From positions 1 through 64,000 of the forward strand of contig JADGRQ010000002.1 in the NCBI GenBank assembly GCA_017880775.1: 64,000 bases of DNA, given 5' to 3'. Source of the stretch: Burkholderiales bacterium. Its GTDB lineage: Bacteria; Pseudomonadota; Gammaproteobacteria; Burkholderiales; SG8-39. Positions within the stretch are counted from its first letter, which is position 1, and every line of letters begins with the position of its first letter. The notes under the pieces are model-generated. The model made no database searches. It had not been told where the DNA came from and was given only the letters and a program-made list of their open reading frames with translations. The translations under genes were made by a program, and so were the position numbers. Shown here in pieces: positions 8,673 through 17,639 of this stretch.

Positions 8673-9800
8673 TCAGTCTGCAAGGACCCGGTAGCGCGAG
8701 AGGAGCGCGGGATCGGGCTTGATGCCGAGGCCGGGGGCGTCGGAGAGCATGATGCGCCCGTCCGTGACTGCGGCGACCGGCCCGCATAGCTCAGTGCGCA
8801 GCGGATTCGGGTTGGCGTCGACTTCGAGCATGCCGTCGCCGCCCACCGCAGCGAGCAGGTGCGCGGAGGCAAGCAGGCCGATGCCGCCGCCGAGGTAGTG
8901 GGGGCAGTAGCGCGCCTTGGCGCCGAGGATCTTCTTCGCGACCGGCATGCAGCCGGTGAAGCCGCCCCATTTCGCCATGTCCGGCTGAACGACGCCGAGC
9001 GCGTGCGATTCGAGCGCTTCGCCGAATGTCTCAAAGCCGGCGAGGTTCTCTCCGGCGGCGAGCGGAATGTCCATCCGCGCCGCGAGCAGCTGCCATTCGC
9101 TCCATGGGCGGTCGGCGCGCAGCGGTTCCTCGAGCCAGCGCAATCCGAATGCAGAGAGCGCCTTCGTCATCTCGCGCGCCGTCGCGAGGTCCCAGGCCTG
9201 GTTCGCATCGACCATCAGCGGCGCGTCGCCGACCGCGTCGCGTAGCGCGCGCAAGTTGGCGACGTCGCGCTCCACGCCGAAGCCGATCTTCAGCTTGAAC
9301 GCGCGATAGCCTTCCGCGTGGCGTTGCGCGGCGAGCTTCTCGGGCGCGGTGGGGTTCAGGCCGCTGGCGTAGACCGGGATCGTTGGCGAGGTTCCACCCA
9401 GCAGCTTCCACAGCGGCTGGCCGAGCCGCTTCGCGTGCAGGTCCCACAGCGCGATGTCGATGCCGGCGACGCATTGCGCGATCGGGCCGGGCTCGGCGGC
9501 CTGAATCGCGAGCACTTCCGTCTTCGCAGTCAGTTCGAGAAACGCGGCTTCGGGCGAGGCGAATAATTTGCCTTTGACAAGCGGCGCGAACACCGAGCGA
9601 AGCAGCCGCGCGCGGTGCTCGGCGCCGACCGTCGGGAAGTTGCACCAGGTCTCGCCCCAGCCGACGACGCCGTCGGCGTCTTCGATGCGCACGAACACCG
9701 CCGGCCGGTCGCGCATCATGCCGAACGAAGTGACCACCGGCGTGTCGATCGGCGCGCGGCAGGCGAGGGCTTCGAGCCGGGCGATGCGCAGGGGGGACAT
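8673..9800 (-). CDS. Enolase-superfamily protein, mandelate racemase/muconate lactonizing family
   Basis: A 375-residue enzyme that abstracts the alpha-proton of a carboxylate (racemase, or sugar-acid dehydratase). The KxK motif (FKLKI) is near residue 167, metal ligands are near 197 (DANQ), 222 (EEP) and 250 (GEN), and the Asp of QPD is near 271 with the His of CPH near 298. The Asp-His pair places it with the mandelate-racemase subgroup. The start chosen is the ATG at 9800 (MSPLRIARL). The frame is open to ATGs at 9920 and 9947, but the extra residues look unrelated to the fold. The substrate is unknown; the neighbouring Bug receptor hints at an organic acid. Confidence 0.87.
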   Translation of the reverse strand: MSPLRIARLEALACRAPIDTPVVTSFGMMRDRPAVFVRIEDADGVVGWGETWCNFPTVGAEHRARLLRSVFAPLVKGKLFASPEAAFLELTAKTEVLAIQAAEPGPIAQCVAGIDIALWDLHAKRLGQPLWKLLGGTSPTIPVYASGLNPTAPEKLAAQRHAEGYRAFKLKIGFGVERDVANLRALRDAVGDAPLMVDANQAWDLATAREMTKALSAFGLRWLEEPLRADRPWSEWQLLAARMDIPLAAGENLAGFETFGEALESHALGVVQPDMAKWGGFTGCMPVAKKILGAKARYCPHYLGGGIGLLASAHLLAAVGGDGMLEVDANPNPLRTELCGPVAAVTDGRIMLSDAPGLGIKPDPALLSRYRVLAD

Positions 9801-10123
9801 CAACCGCAGCCCGGCGTCAGCCGGTTCGGAAGCGGAGCGGAACGGGGAGTGGGGATATGGCGAAACAGTCGGTACATGGGCGGGGGTTGCGAACAATATT
9901 GTGCTAAATGTTCCATTCATAGTAGCTTCGCCCGCTAGCCGCCACAATCGCGGCCATAAAAACTATAAGAGGAGACCGTGTCCTTGCGTCGCACCATCCT
10001 GATCTTCACGCAGATGCATCCGGGCCGCTGGCAACCCGAGAGTCAGGAGCGCGCACCACCCGTGCCGCCTGAGGCCTGGCCCGCGCACGCGAGCCCGCAC
10101 GCTGCCCGGCGCATAATTCCGGC
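9801..10123. other. Intergenic region with A+T-rich core
   Basis: Between divergent genes. Positions about 9889-9970 are markedly A+T-rich against the GC-rich surroundings and contain AACAATATTGTG-like and TAAAAACTATAA sequences, plausible promoter material. A GTG at 9978 preceded by AAGAGGAGACC opens a 94-codon frame that overlaps the ankyrin gene in another frame. Its product has no recognisable features. A CATAAT hexamer at 10112-10117 ends 6 nt before the ankyrin-gene ATG. Confidence 0.5.
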
Positions 10124-10843
10124 ATGCGAAAAATCGCATTCGTGCTGGCGCTGGCATTCGCGCCGATCGCATCGGGACAGCAAACCCCGGTGCTCGATCC
10201 CGAAGTCGCGCGCGTGTTCGAGGCGATCGACGAAGGCAAGGAGCTCCTCGCCGAGGGCCTGATCCGCCGCGGCAAGGTCAACGTCAACGCGCGCAATGCC
10301 GCGCGCGAGACACCGCTGCATCGCGCGATCGAGCGCGGCATGAAAGGGCTGACGCGCTCGCTGATCGAGATGCATGCGGACCTGCGCGCGCGCTCGGCCA
10401 CCGGCGAGACGGCGCTGCACCTTGCCGCGCTCAACGAGGATCCCGCACTCGCCGACCTGCTCATCAAGGCCGGCGCCGACCCGCGCGCGCGCAACGACGC
10501 AGGTGAATCCGTCCTGCAGTGGGCGGCGCTCACCGGAAACGCGACCACCGCGCGGTTGATGCTCGATGCCGGCGCAGATCCGGAGGTGCGGGATCTGGCG
10601 GGAAACGGCGTGATGCATGCCGCAGCCGACGTGGGCAGCGAGGAGATGGTGAAGCTGCTGCTGCCGCGGGTGAAGAATCCGCTCGCGCCTAATCGCGCCG
10701 GCCAGACTGCCAAGGACCTTGCGCTGGCGCACGGACACTCTGGCATCGTCAAGCTGCTCGAGGCGCCGCCACGGGGCTCGGGCGGCGCGAATTTCGACAC
10801 TCGCCCGGACGACGACGTGCGCGACAACAAGGCTTTGCGCTAG
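10124..10843 (+). CDS. Exported ankyrin-repeat protein
   Basis: A 239-residue protein with a Sec signal peptide (MRKIAFVLALAFAPIASG) and about five consecutive ankyrin repeats from residue 55 onward: TPLHRAIERG, ALHLAALNE, VLQWAALTG, VMHAAADVG and TAKDLALAHG units. Such periplasmic ankyrin proteins are widespread in proteobacteria and mediate protein contacts; the partner is unknown. No Shine-Dalgarno precedes the ATG; a CATAAT sits 6 nt upstream. The stop codon lies inside a CTAG shared with the convergent gene. Confidence 0.85.
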   Translation: MRKIAFVLALAFAPIASGQQTPVLDPEVARVFEAIDEGKELLAEGLIRRGKVNVNARNAARETPLHRAIERGMKGLTRSLIEMHADLRARSATGETALHLAALNEDPALADLLIKAGADPRARNDAGESVLQWAALTGNATTARLMLDAGADPEVRDLAGNGVMHAAADVGSEEMVKLLLPRVKNPLAPNRAGQTAKDLALAHGHSGIVKLLEAPPRGSGGANFDTRPDDDVRDNKALR

Positions 10844-11832
10844 GCGAACGCTTCTGCGAGCAGTTCATAAGATCGCGTGCGCGATGCGTAATCGCCGGTG
10901 ATGGTGAGCACCATCACCTCATCAGTGGCGTAGCGTTCGGCCAGCTCGAGCAGCGAGCGCTTGCAGTGCTCCGGGTCTCCGATGATCGCGCGCTCGCGCT
11001 GGCTGCGCACGTACTCGCGCTCGGCCGGCGTGTAGCGATGGGCGAGTGCTTCCTCGAGCGTCGGCACCGGCGTATCCAGGTTGGTCGCCATGTGCAACCG
11101 GCGCAGGTCGATCGAAGCGGCGAGGCGGTCGGCTTCGTCCTTCGTGTCGGCGCAGATCGCGAACACGCAGACCAGCGCATGCGGCCGTGGTTCGCGCCCG
11201 GACGGTTGGTAGCGTTGCCGGTAGGCGCGCGTGACCGCATCCCCGCCGCGCGCGTTGATGAAGTGAGCGAACGCGAATCGCAATCCGAGCTGGGCCGCGA
11301 GCGCACCGGAATAGTCCGATGAGCCGAGCAGCCAAACCGGAGGCGCGGTTTCGACCGCCGGCTGCAGGCGCACGCGCTGGTCGGGGTGGTCGTCGGGGAG
11401 CGTGCCGTCGAGGTGCGAAACAAGCTCCCAGACCTGCTGCGGAAACTGCTCCGCGCTCGGAATCTGCCCGCCGCCGACCGCGTGCGCGGTGCGCTGGTCG
11501 CCGCCCGGCGCCCGGCCGATGCCCAGGTCGATGCGTCCCGGGTAAAGCGCTTCGAGCATGGAGAACGTTTCCGCGACCCTGAAAGCGCTGTAGTAGGGCA
11601 GCAGCACGCCGCCGGTGCCGACGCGGATCGTTTTCGTTTCCGCGCCCAGGCGCGCGAGCAGCACCTCGGGGCAAGGATCGGCGAGCGCCGCAATCGCGTG
11701 GTGCTCGGCCAGCCAGTAGCGCTGGTAGCCGAGCGCTTCGACGCGGCGCGCGAGCAGCAGCGTCTCTTCGATCGCGCGGCGTGCGTCGAGGCCGGAGATC
11801 ACCGGCGACTGGTCGAGTACCGAGAGCTTCAT
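10840..11832 (-). CDS. LLM-class flavin-dependent oxidoreductase (luciferase-like, MsnO8-type)
   Basis: A 330-residue TIM-barrel flavoenzyme expected to use FMNH2 supplied by a reductase. Family signatures are the N-terminal LSVLDQSPV, YWLAEHHA near residue 43, and RVGTGGVLLPYYS and GRIDLGIGRAPGGD around 85-125. The start at 11832 overlaps the upstream MFS stop by 4 bp (ATGA), so the two are co-transcribed. The natural substrate is not inferable. The stop overlaps that of the convergent ankyrin gene in a CTAG. Confidence 0.9.
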   Translation of the reverse strand: MKLSVLDQSPVISGLDARRAIEETLLLARRVEALGYQRYWLAEHHAIAALADPCPEVLLARLGAETKTIRVGTGGVLLPYYSAFRVAETFSMLEALYPGRIDLGIGRAPGGDQRTAHAVGGGQIPSAEQFPQQVWELVSHLDGTLPDDHPDQRVRLQPAVETAPPVWLLGSSDYSGALAAQLGLRFAFAHFINARGGDAVTRAYRQRYQPSGREPRPHALVCVFAICADTKDEADRLAASIDLRRLHMATNLDTPVPTLEEALAHRYTPAEREYVRSQRERAIIGDPEHCKRSLLELAERYATDEVMVLTITGDYASRTRSYELLAEAFA

Positions 11833-12989
11833 CGCTGCCCAGGGTTCGCCGTCCGGCTGAACGCCCATGGGCGCAGCACCGCAATCACCATCGTCCATAC
11901 CACGGCGAATGCGCCCAGCACGTAGAACCCGCTCGCCATGCTGAACCGGTCGGCGAACCAGCCCATCGCGAGCGGGGTCGACAGATGCGACAGCCCCCAG
12001 CCAAAACCGCCCAGCGCGAGCGCCGAGCCGCGCTGCGCCTGGGTGCTGATCTCGCTCATCGTGATCTGGAAGTAAAGCGTCATCACGCTCGAGCCGACGC
12101 CCGAAACGAGCATCATGACCGAGATCGGCGCGGCGTGGTTGATGAGCGGCAACAGTCCGACCGACAAGGCGACCGAGAGGCCGGCGATGACCGGCGCGAG
12201 GCTCGCCGGTCCGGATTTGACGAAGCGCGCGAGCAGCAGCCCGGCGCCGATCGCGCCAACTGCGCGCAGCGCGATGATCAGCCCGGAGGATTGCTCGCCG
12301 AAGCCGTAGTCTTTGAGCAGCAGCGGATAGAACGACATCGCGAGCGAGAACGGCAGCGCGGAAAGGTAGGCGCACATCATCGCGTAGAACATGATGCGCA
12401 GCCGCAACAGCTCCCGGTAGCCGGCGAACACGCTGCGTTCGCGATCGGCGCCCTTGCGCGCCGGCTCGCGCGAGGCGAGCCCAAGGGCGTACGCAGCGAG
12501 TCCCATCGCCGCCAGCGTCAGGAATGAGGGTGTGAATCCCGCAGCCGCGAGGATGAAACCCGCGCTGGCCGTGCCCACGATCTGTCCGAAGTTGGTGGTG
12601 GAATTCAGCCGCCCGAGCTGCACGCTGCGCACCCCGGGCAGCTCACTCGCCAGCGCCCAGGTTGCCGGCCAGTACGTGGCGCGCGCAAGCACCAGCAGCA
12701 ACTGACCCGCGAAAAGCATCCAGAAGCCGTGCGCGAAAACCAGTTCCAGCGCGCCGCCGGCCAGCAGCCAGCAGGAGGCGAGCATGATGCGACGCCCGCC
12801 CACCCGGTCGGTCCACGCCCCGCCGAGCAGGTTGAACACGACCTGCGCGAACACCGGCAACGAGAACAGCGTCCCGATTTCGACGCCCGAAAGCCCCTGC
12901 GAATGCGCATACAGCGGCACCACCACGTAGGTCATGCCGAGACCGTAGTTCCAGGCGAACGAAGCGAGGAAGAAAGCGAGGAGGGGCAC
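11829..12989 (-). CDS. Major facilitator superfamily transporter
   Basis: A secondary transporter of about 386 residues with roughly twelve hydrophobic segments. An MFS loop motif (GGAWTDRVGGRRIML) falls after the second helix near residue 45. There is no ATG close to the beginning; the GTG at 12989 (VPLLAFFLAS) gives a normal MFS length and puts the first helix at the N-terminus. The frame is open further upstream to 13211, but that overlaps the divergent DUF1223 gene. It is coupled to the flavin oxidoreductase, so it may export or import that enzyme's substrate. Confidence 0.85.
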   Translation of the reverse strand: MPLLAFFLASFAWNYGLGMTYVVVPLYAHSQGLSGVEIGTLFSLPVFAQVVFNLLGGAWTDRVGGRRIMLASCWLLAGGALELVFAHGFWMLFAGQLLLVLARATYWPATWALASELPGVRSVQLGRLNSTTNFGQIVGTASAGFILAAAGFTPSFLTLAAMGLAAYALGLASREPARKGADRERSVFAGYRELLRLRIMFYAMMCAYLSALPFSLAMSFYPLLLKDYGFGEQSSGLIIALRAVGAIGAGLLLARFVKSGPASLAPVIAGLSVALSVGLLPLINHAAPISVMMLVSGVGSSVMTLYFQITMSEISTQAQRGSALALGGFGWGLSHLSTPLAMGWFADRFSMASGFYVLGAFAVVWTMVIAVLRPWAFSRTANPGQR

Positions 12990-13107
12990 CGTCGGGGGAT
13001 TATGGGCGTGCAGGGCGCGCGGACAGCCGCATCCGAAGGGTGTTTCGCAGCGTAATGTTCGGCAGGTCCGTCGCGACCTAGCTGAACGACGAAACCGTGA
13101 GGATGCG

Positions 13108-13896
13108 ATGAAATGCACAATCGTGAATCTGCTGCTCGCAGCGCTTGGTGCAATGCCCGTCCTGCTGCCTGCGCAGGCTGTCCAATGCAGCGCCGCCAGC
13201 GGCGAGCGCACCGCGGCGCTGGTCGAGCTCTATACTTCGGAGGGCTGCGATTCCTGCCCGCCCGCCGACCGCTGGCTGTCGTCGCTGCAATCGGGCTACA
13301 CGCCGCAGCAAGTGGTGCCGCTATCGCTGCACGTGGACTACTGGAATTACCTCGGCTGGAACGACCCCTATGCAAAACACGAGTTCGCGACGCGCCAGCG
13401 CCGCCTGTTGGACGTGAAACGTGCCAGGGTCGTATACACGCCGCAGGTGATCGTTCAGGGGGACGATTTTCGCCGCTGGAGCAGCCTGGAGTTCGCCGCG
13501 TCGGTGAAGCGCATCAACGCCATGCCTGCGCGGGCCCGGCTCGACATCAAGCTGGAGTCGGCCAATGCCAGGGCCTTTGAGGTCGCACTGGGAGCGCAGC
13601 TGCTCGACATGGCGCAATTGAAGGACTCGGTCGCCTATCTGGCCGCCTACGAGAACCGCCTGGTGAGCGAAGTCCGCGCGGGCGAAAACCGCGGCCACAC
13701 GCTGCGGCACGATTTCGTGGTGCGTGAATGGGAGGGGCCGCTCGCCTTCGATGCCGGCGGGAAAATCGCGCTTAAAAGGAGCCTTCCGCTCCCGCCGACC
13801 GCCAAGCCCCGGGACGCGGGGGTAGCTGCCTTCGTACAGAACCGCTCCACCGGGGACGTGCTGCAGGCCCTCATGCTGCCCCCTTGCGCCGGCTGA
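13108..13896 (+). CDS. DUF1223 family thioredoxin-like secreted protein
   Basis: A 262-residue protein with an N-terminal signal peptide ending near AQA (residues 22-24). The core begins ALVELYTSEGCDSCPPAD; the CxxC pair is C47 and C50. YTPQVIVQG follows near residue 110. The family has a thioredoxin-like fold and is usually periplasmic, but its reaction is not known. The gene stands alone and its stop codon is embedded in a strong hairpin. Confidence 0.88.
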   Translation: MKCTIVNLLLAALGAMPVLLPAQAVQCSAASGERTAALVELYTSEGCDSCPPADRWLSSLQSGYTPQQVVPLSLHVDYWNYLGWNDPYAKHEFATRQRRLLDVKRARVVYTPQVIVQGDDFRRWSSLEFAASVKRINAMPARARLDIKLESANARAFEVALGAQLLDMAQLKDSVAYLAAYENRLVSEVRAGENRGHTLRHDFVVREWEGPLAFDAGGKIALKRSLPLPPTAKPRDAGVAAFVQNRSTGDVLQALMLPPCAG

Positions 13897-13912
13897 CCCC
13901 CCCGGCAAGGGG
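13880..13912. terminator. Hairpin overlapping the DUF1223 stop codon
   Basis: Left arm CCCCTTGCGCCGG and right arm CCGGCAAGGGG form a stem with a 2-nt bulge and a 9-nt loop. The TGA of the DUF1223 gene lies in the loop. There is no U-tract, so termination is uncertain. Confidence 0.35.
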
Positions 13913-14007
13913 TCGAGGGGAGGGGTCGCGGGCCCTCTATATAAGAGTCGGGTATAGTTCTGCCACTTCGGGGCAGGCGGCCCCGAGTTATCCACAGGAC
14001 GAAGAAC

Positions 14008-15129
14008 ATGCACGCGACGCAGATCCGGCAGAAGGACGGGATCTTCTTTTTCGCCAGTTATCGGGCGAAGGACCTCCTCGCAAAGGTACGCTTCATCAGC
14101 CGATTTTACGGCGAGGGCGAACAGATCGCGCCCGAACGCATCGCCGAGGACGACGATGTCGCGCAGTTCATTTCGAAGATAGAGCGCACCGACCAGGCAT
14201 TTCAGCGCTCGCTTTCGCGCGCCAAGGTCAAGGCGCTGCGCAACTTCTACGAAACCGCGGTGACGCAGCCGCCGATTCCCGGCACCGTGCTGCTGTTCAC
14301 GCCCGAGCGTCTGCGTTTTGCTTCGAACGGCGCGGACGGGGCCGGCATCGTCTCGGCGCCAAGCGAGAAGTTCCTCATCATCGACGGCCAGCACCGCCTC
14401 GCGGCGCTGCATTTCTACCTGCAGGACCGGCCCGAAGATGCCGCGACCATCAACGTGCCCTGCATCATCTTCGATGGCCGCAGCGAGGACTTCGCCACCG
14501 AGATGTTCGTCATCATCAACTCGACGCCGACGCGCATCAATAAGAGCCACCTGGTGGACCTGTACGAGCGCGTGTCGTTCGCGGCGCCGGACCGCAGGTT
14601 CGCCGCGCGCGTGGTCGAGAAGCTCTACAGCGAAGGCGACAGCCCGCTGCGCTATCGCATCAACCGGCTGGGCGGGCGCAGCCAGCGCGACAAGTGGATC
14701 CTGCAAGCGGAACTGTTCAACGAACTGCATCGCTGGGTGCGCGGCCGCTGGCGCAGCATCCAGCTCGCCGGCGGCAGTTCGAAGGAAGTGCCGCGCTATT
14801 ACGCCATCGTGCGCGACTTCCTCAAGGCGGCGCGCACCGTCTTCGGCGACGCGACGTGGGCCAGGGACGGCTACATGGTGACGCGGCCGGTGACCATCAA
14901 GGCGATGATCCGCGTGTGCGCGGATCTCGCGCGGGAAGATGCCGACCCGGAAGCCGAGCGCGTGGCGCGCTGGGAGCAGCGCCTCGCGCCGTGGACCGAG
15001 ATGGCGCGCCAGTTTCGCGACGAAGGGTTCTACGAGCGCTTCGCGGCGAAGGGCGAAGTCGAGCGCGTGGCGCGCGTGCACCGCGATCTCGCGCGAGCGG
15101 CGAAAATCGAAACGGGCAAGAAAGACTAG
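14008..15129 (+). CDS. DGQHR-domain protein (DndB-like), orphan
   Basis: A 373-residue protein with the diagnostic DGQHR motif at about residues 126-130 (FLIIDGQHRLAAL). A second conserved segment, FVIINSTPTRINKS, lies near 170-180; both are typical of the DGQHR/DndB family with a ParB/sulfiredoxin-like core. DndB regulates the phosphorothioate-modification operon dndCDE, but no dndA, C, D, E or restriction genes are near, so the role here is unknown. Upstream is an A+T-rich TATATAAG...TATAGT stretch (13939-13958) that may hold the promoter. The stop shares a CTAG with the convergent CoA-transferase gene. Confidence 0.8.
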   Translation: MHATQIRQKDGIFFFASYRAKDLLAKVRFISRFYGEGEQIAPERIAEDDDVAQFISKIERTDQAFQRSLSRAKVKALRNFYETAVTQPPIPGTVLLFTPERLRFASNGADGAGIVSAPSEKFLIIDGQHRLAALHFYLQDRPEDAATINVPCIIFDGRSEDFATEMFVIINSTPTRINKSHLVDLYERVSFAAPDRRFAARVVEKLYSEGDSPLRYRINRLGGRSQRDKWILQAELFNELHRWVRGRWRSIQLAGGSSKEVPRYYAIVRDFLKAARTVFGDATWARDGYMVTRPVTIKAMIRVCADLAREDADPEAERVARWEQRLAPWTEMARQFRDEGFYERFAAKGEVERVARVHRDLARAAKIETGKKD

Positions 15130-16313
15130 TTGATCGCCCCGGCTGCCGAAAGGCGCTCGATTTCGGGCGTGGCGTAGCCGATCTCTTCGAGGATCCGCCT
15201 GGTGTGCGCGCCCAGAGCGGGCACCGCGTCCATGCGCGGCTCGCACGCATCCAGGTTGAACGGCGGCTTCATCGCCCGCACCGGTCCCGCGGGCGTCTGC
15301 ACCTCGCGCCAGCGCGCGCGTGCCGCCGACTGCGGGTGGTCCCAGAACTCCCGCATGCTGTTCAAGCGCGCATTGGCAATCTCCGCGCGCTCGAGCCGCT
15401 CGACGCACTGCGGGGCCGTGAGTTGCGCGAATACCCGCTCGATTTCGGCCTGCAGCGATGCGCGGTTCGCATCGCGTGCCGGGCCCGTCGCGTAGCGCGC
15501 GTCGCTTGCAAGCCCGGCGTTTGACAGCACGATTTTGCAGAAGCGCGCGAACTCGCGGTCGTTCTGCACCCCCAGGAATACGCTGTGGCCGTCACCGGCG
15601 CGGAAGGGGCCATACGGAGCGATTGTTGCGTGGAAGGCACCTGCGCGCGGCGGAGGCGATCCGCCATACGCAGTGAAATAGGCGGGGAACCCCATCCATT
15701 CGCCGAGTGACTCGAACATCGTGATGTCGAGCGTGGCGCCGGTACCGTCGCGCCCGCACCTGAGCAGCGCAGCCAGGATCGAAGACAACGCGTACATGCC
15801 GGCCGCGATGTCGGCGACCGGAATGCCCACCTTGGCCGGCGACTCGGCGGTGCCGGTGACCGAGAGCAGGCCGGTTTCACATTGCACCAGCAGGTCGTAG
15901 GCTTTCTTTTCCGCGTAGGGCCCGGCGGGCCCGTATCCTGAAATTCCGCACCAGATGAGCCGCGGGTACCTCGCGCGCAATTCGGCGGCGCCAAGCCCGA
16001 GGCGCTCGGCGGCCCCCGGCGCAAGGTTCTGCACGAAGACGTCCGCGCGTTCGATCAGTTTCGCGAGCACCGCTTTCGCCTGCGGATGCTTCACGTCGAG
16101 CGCGAAGCTCTCCTTCGAGCGGTTCACCCAGACGAAGTGCGATGACATTCCGTTGACCGTCGTGTCGTAGCTCCTGGCCGCGTCGCCTGCGCCGGGCCTC
16201 TCGATCTTGATCACGCGCGCGCCGAGGTCGGCGAGCTGGCGCGTGCAGAACGGCCCGGCGATGACTTGTTCGAGCGCGACGACGGTGATGCCGGAAAGCG
16301 GCAGCGCGCTCAT
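15126..16313 (-). CDS. CaiB/BaiF family (class III) CoA-transferase
   Basis: A 395-residue enzyme that moves CoA between acyl-CoA and a carboxylate. Signature regions are LEQVIAGPFCTRQLADLGARV at the N-terminus, NRSKESFALDVKHP near 65-77 and the catalytic Asp in VADIAAGMYAL at residue 168. The start overlaps the upstream hydratase stop by 4 bp (ATGA), so the two form an operon, probably for degrading a carboxylic acid. The acyl group is unknown. Confidence 0.92.
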   Translation of the reverse strand: MSALPLSGITVVALEQVIAGPFCTRQLADLGARVIKIERPGAGDAARSYDTTVNGMSSHFVWVNRSKESFALDVKHPQAKAVLAKLIERADVFVQNLAPGAAERLGLGAAELRARYPRLIWCGISGYGPAGPYAEKKAYDLLVQCETGLLSVTGTAESPAKVGIPVADIAAGMYALSSILAALLRCGRDGTGATLDITMFESLGEWMGFPAYFTAYGGSPPPRAGAFHATIAPYGPFRAGDGHSVFLGVQNDREFARFCKIVLSNAGLASDARYATGPARDANRASLQAEIERVFAQLTAPQCVERLERAEIANARLNSMREFWDHPQSAARARWREVQTPAGPVRAMKPPFNLDACEPRMDAVPALGAHTRRILEEIGYATPEIERLSAAGAIN

Positions 16314-17113
16314 CGGAAGGTCACGCTGAGACCCGGCAGCGCAAGACCTGAGAAATCGGTCGTCCAGGTTTCACCCGCGGCCACCGCGTGCGCGTCGGTG
16401 AGAGTTCCGGTGGAGACGATTTCGCCGGCGCGAAGCGCGTGCACCGGGTGCGCGGTGAGCATGCCGACCAGGTGGCCGAGAGCGAGCAGCGGGCTGTCGA
16501 GCACATTGGTGCCCACGCCCCGATCGATCATGACGCCGCCTTTCATCAATGCGACTTCGAGTCCAGGCAGCGCTTGCCCGAGGTCCGGCAGCTCGCGCAG
16601 CGCAACCGGCGCGCCTAGCACCAGCCGCCCGTGCAGGCCGTTGGCGGCGGTGCAATCGGCAATCTGCAGCTTCCATTCCGGGTGGTGGCAATGAACGATC
16701 TCGACGGAGTGCGCCACCCATTCGATCGCTTCGAGCAGCGACGCCGGGTCGCTCGATCGTGGCGAGGTCTTCAGCCCGAAGCACACCTCGGGCTCGATGC
16801 GCGGTTGTACCAGCCCGGCAAGTTCCACTTCCGCGTGTCGCGCGCGCGCATGAACGATGGTCCGGTCGTACACGTAGCCCCAGATCGGTTCGTAAACGCC
16901 ATAGCGCGCCCAGATGGTTCGGTTGGTGAAGCCGATTTTGCGCCCCACCGGTTTCCATCCGGCAGCGAGCCGGTGCGCATGCAAACGTTCTGCAGCACGG
17001 TAGCCTGCCGCCGCGTCGAGGCCGGGATACCGGGCGCTGAATGCGCTCAGCAGACGCGGCCGCTCGCCCAGCTCGATCAATTCCGCCGCGATGAGGGCAA
17101 CGGGATCTGTCAT
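16310..17113 (-). CDS. 2-keto-4-pentenoate hydratase-like (fumarylacetoacetase-fold) protein
   Basis: A 267-residue MhpD/XylJ-like protein. The segments GRKIGFTNRTIW near residue 57 and LVQPRIEPEVCFGL near 100 are typical, as are ALMKGGVMIDRGVGTNVLDSP near 190 and the C-terminal AGEIVSTGTLTDAH. The EPE triplet is the usual metal-binding feature. Members hydrate 2-hydroxypentadienoates or decarboxylate 2-oxo acids. Translationally coupled to the CoA-transferase. Confidence 0.85.
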   Translation of the reverse strand: MTDPVALIAAELIELGERPRLLSAFSARYPGLDAAAGYRAAERLHAHRLAAGWKPVGRKIGFTNRTIWARYGVYEPIWGYVYDRTIVHARARHAEVELAGLVQPRIEPEVCFGLKTSPRSSDPASLLEAIEWVAHSVEIVHCHHPEWKLQIADCTAANGLHGRLVLGAPVALRELPDLGQALPGLEVALMKGGVMIDRGVGTNVLDSPLLALGHLVGMLTAHPVHALRAGEIVSTGTLTDAHAVAAGETWTTDFSGLALPGLSVTFR

Positions 17114-17173
17114 GGCCGGGTGATTCTAGCGCCGGTGGTTGCGCCGCGACCGCGCACGTGCGAAATTAGCCGG

Positions 17174-17599
17174 ATGGACCACTACCTCGTGTGGATACTG
17201 GCCGGTTTCGCGCTGGTGATCGCCGAATTGCTGAGCGGCACGTTCTACCTGCTGATGCTCGGGATCGCCGCGTTCGGCGGCGGTGCCGGCGCCTGGCTCG
17301 GGCTGGGGTTCCCGGCGCAGGCCATCGCCGCCGGCGTGATTGCCGGCGCGGGCTCCTACCTGGTGCACATCTATCACGCCAAAAATGCGCGGCAGCAGAT
17401 GAAATCGATGGATCATGCCCAGCCGGTAACGTTCGAGGCGTGGGTGAACCAGGACGCGCGGCTCGCGCGCGTGCGTTACCGGGGTGCAAACTGGGAGGCG
17501 CACGTCAAGGGCGATGCATCCATCGATCCGGGCGGGATGCTCTACATCGTCGCGACCGAAGGCAATACACTGACGGTGACCAGGACGCGTCCGGCCTGA
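17174..17599 (+). CDS. NfeD-family membrane protein (short form)
   Basis: A 141-residue protein with two or three N-terminal hydrophobic helices (residues about 5-65) and a C-terminal OB-fold domain (from about residue 80: ARVRYRGANWEAHV). It is the short NfeD type that is almost always encoded beside an SPFH protein, as here (40 bp upstream of it). The two probably assemble in an inner-membrane microdomain. The start at 17174 is preferred because the frame upstream is antisense to the hydratase. Confidence 0.88.
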   Translation: MDHYLVWILAGFALVIAELLSGTFYLLMLGIAAFGGGAGAWLGLGFPAQAIAAGVIAGAGSYLVHIYHAKNARQQMKSMDHAQPVTFEAWVNQDARLARVRYRGANWEAHVKGDASIDPGGMLYIVATEGNTLTVTRTRPA

Positions 17600-17639
17600 A
17601 GCGCTGGACGCGACGCAGTACTCGAAACAAGGAGGCACC

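Noticed and set aside
9978-10262. 94-codon GTG ORF with a good ribosome site before the ankyrin gene
   Set aside because: It overlaps the ankyrin signal-peptide region in another frame and its residues (Pro/Ser/Arg-rich) look like shadow coding. The SD-like AAGAGGAGACC is notable but not enough.
13321-15408. A 695-codon minus-strand frame across the DUF1223 and DGQHR genes
   Set aside because: Antisense to two supported genes, no motif, and it crosses the hairpin and promoter region between them.
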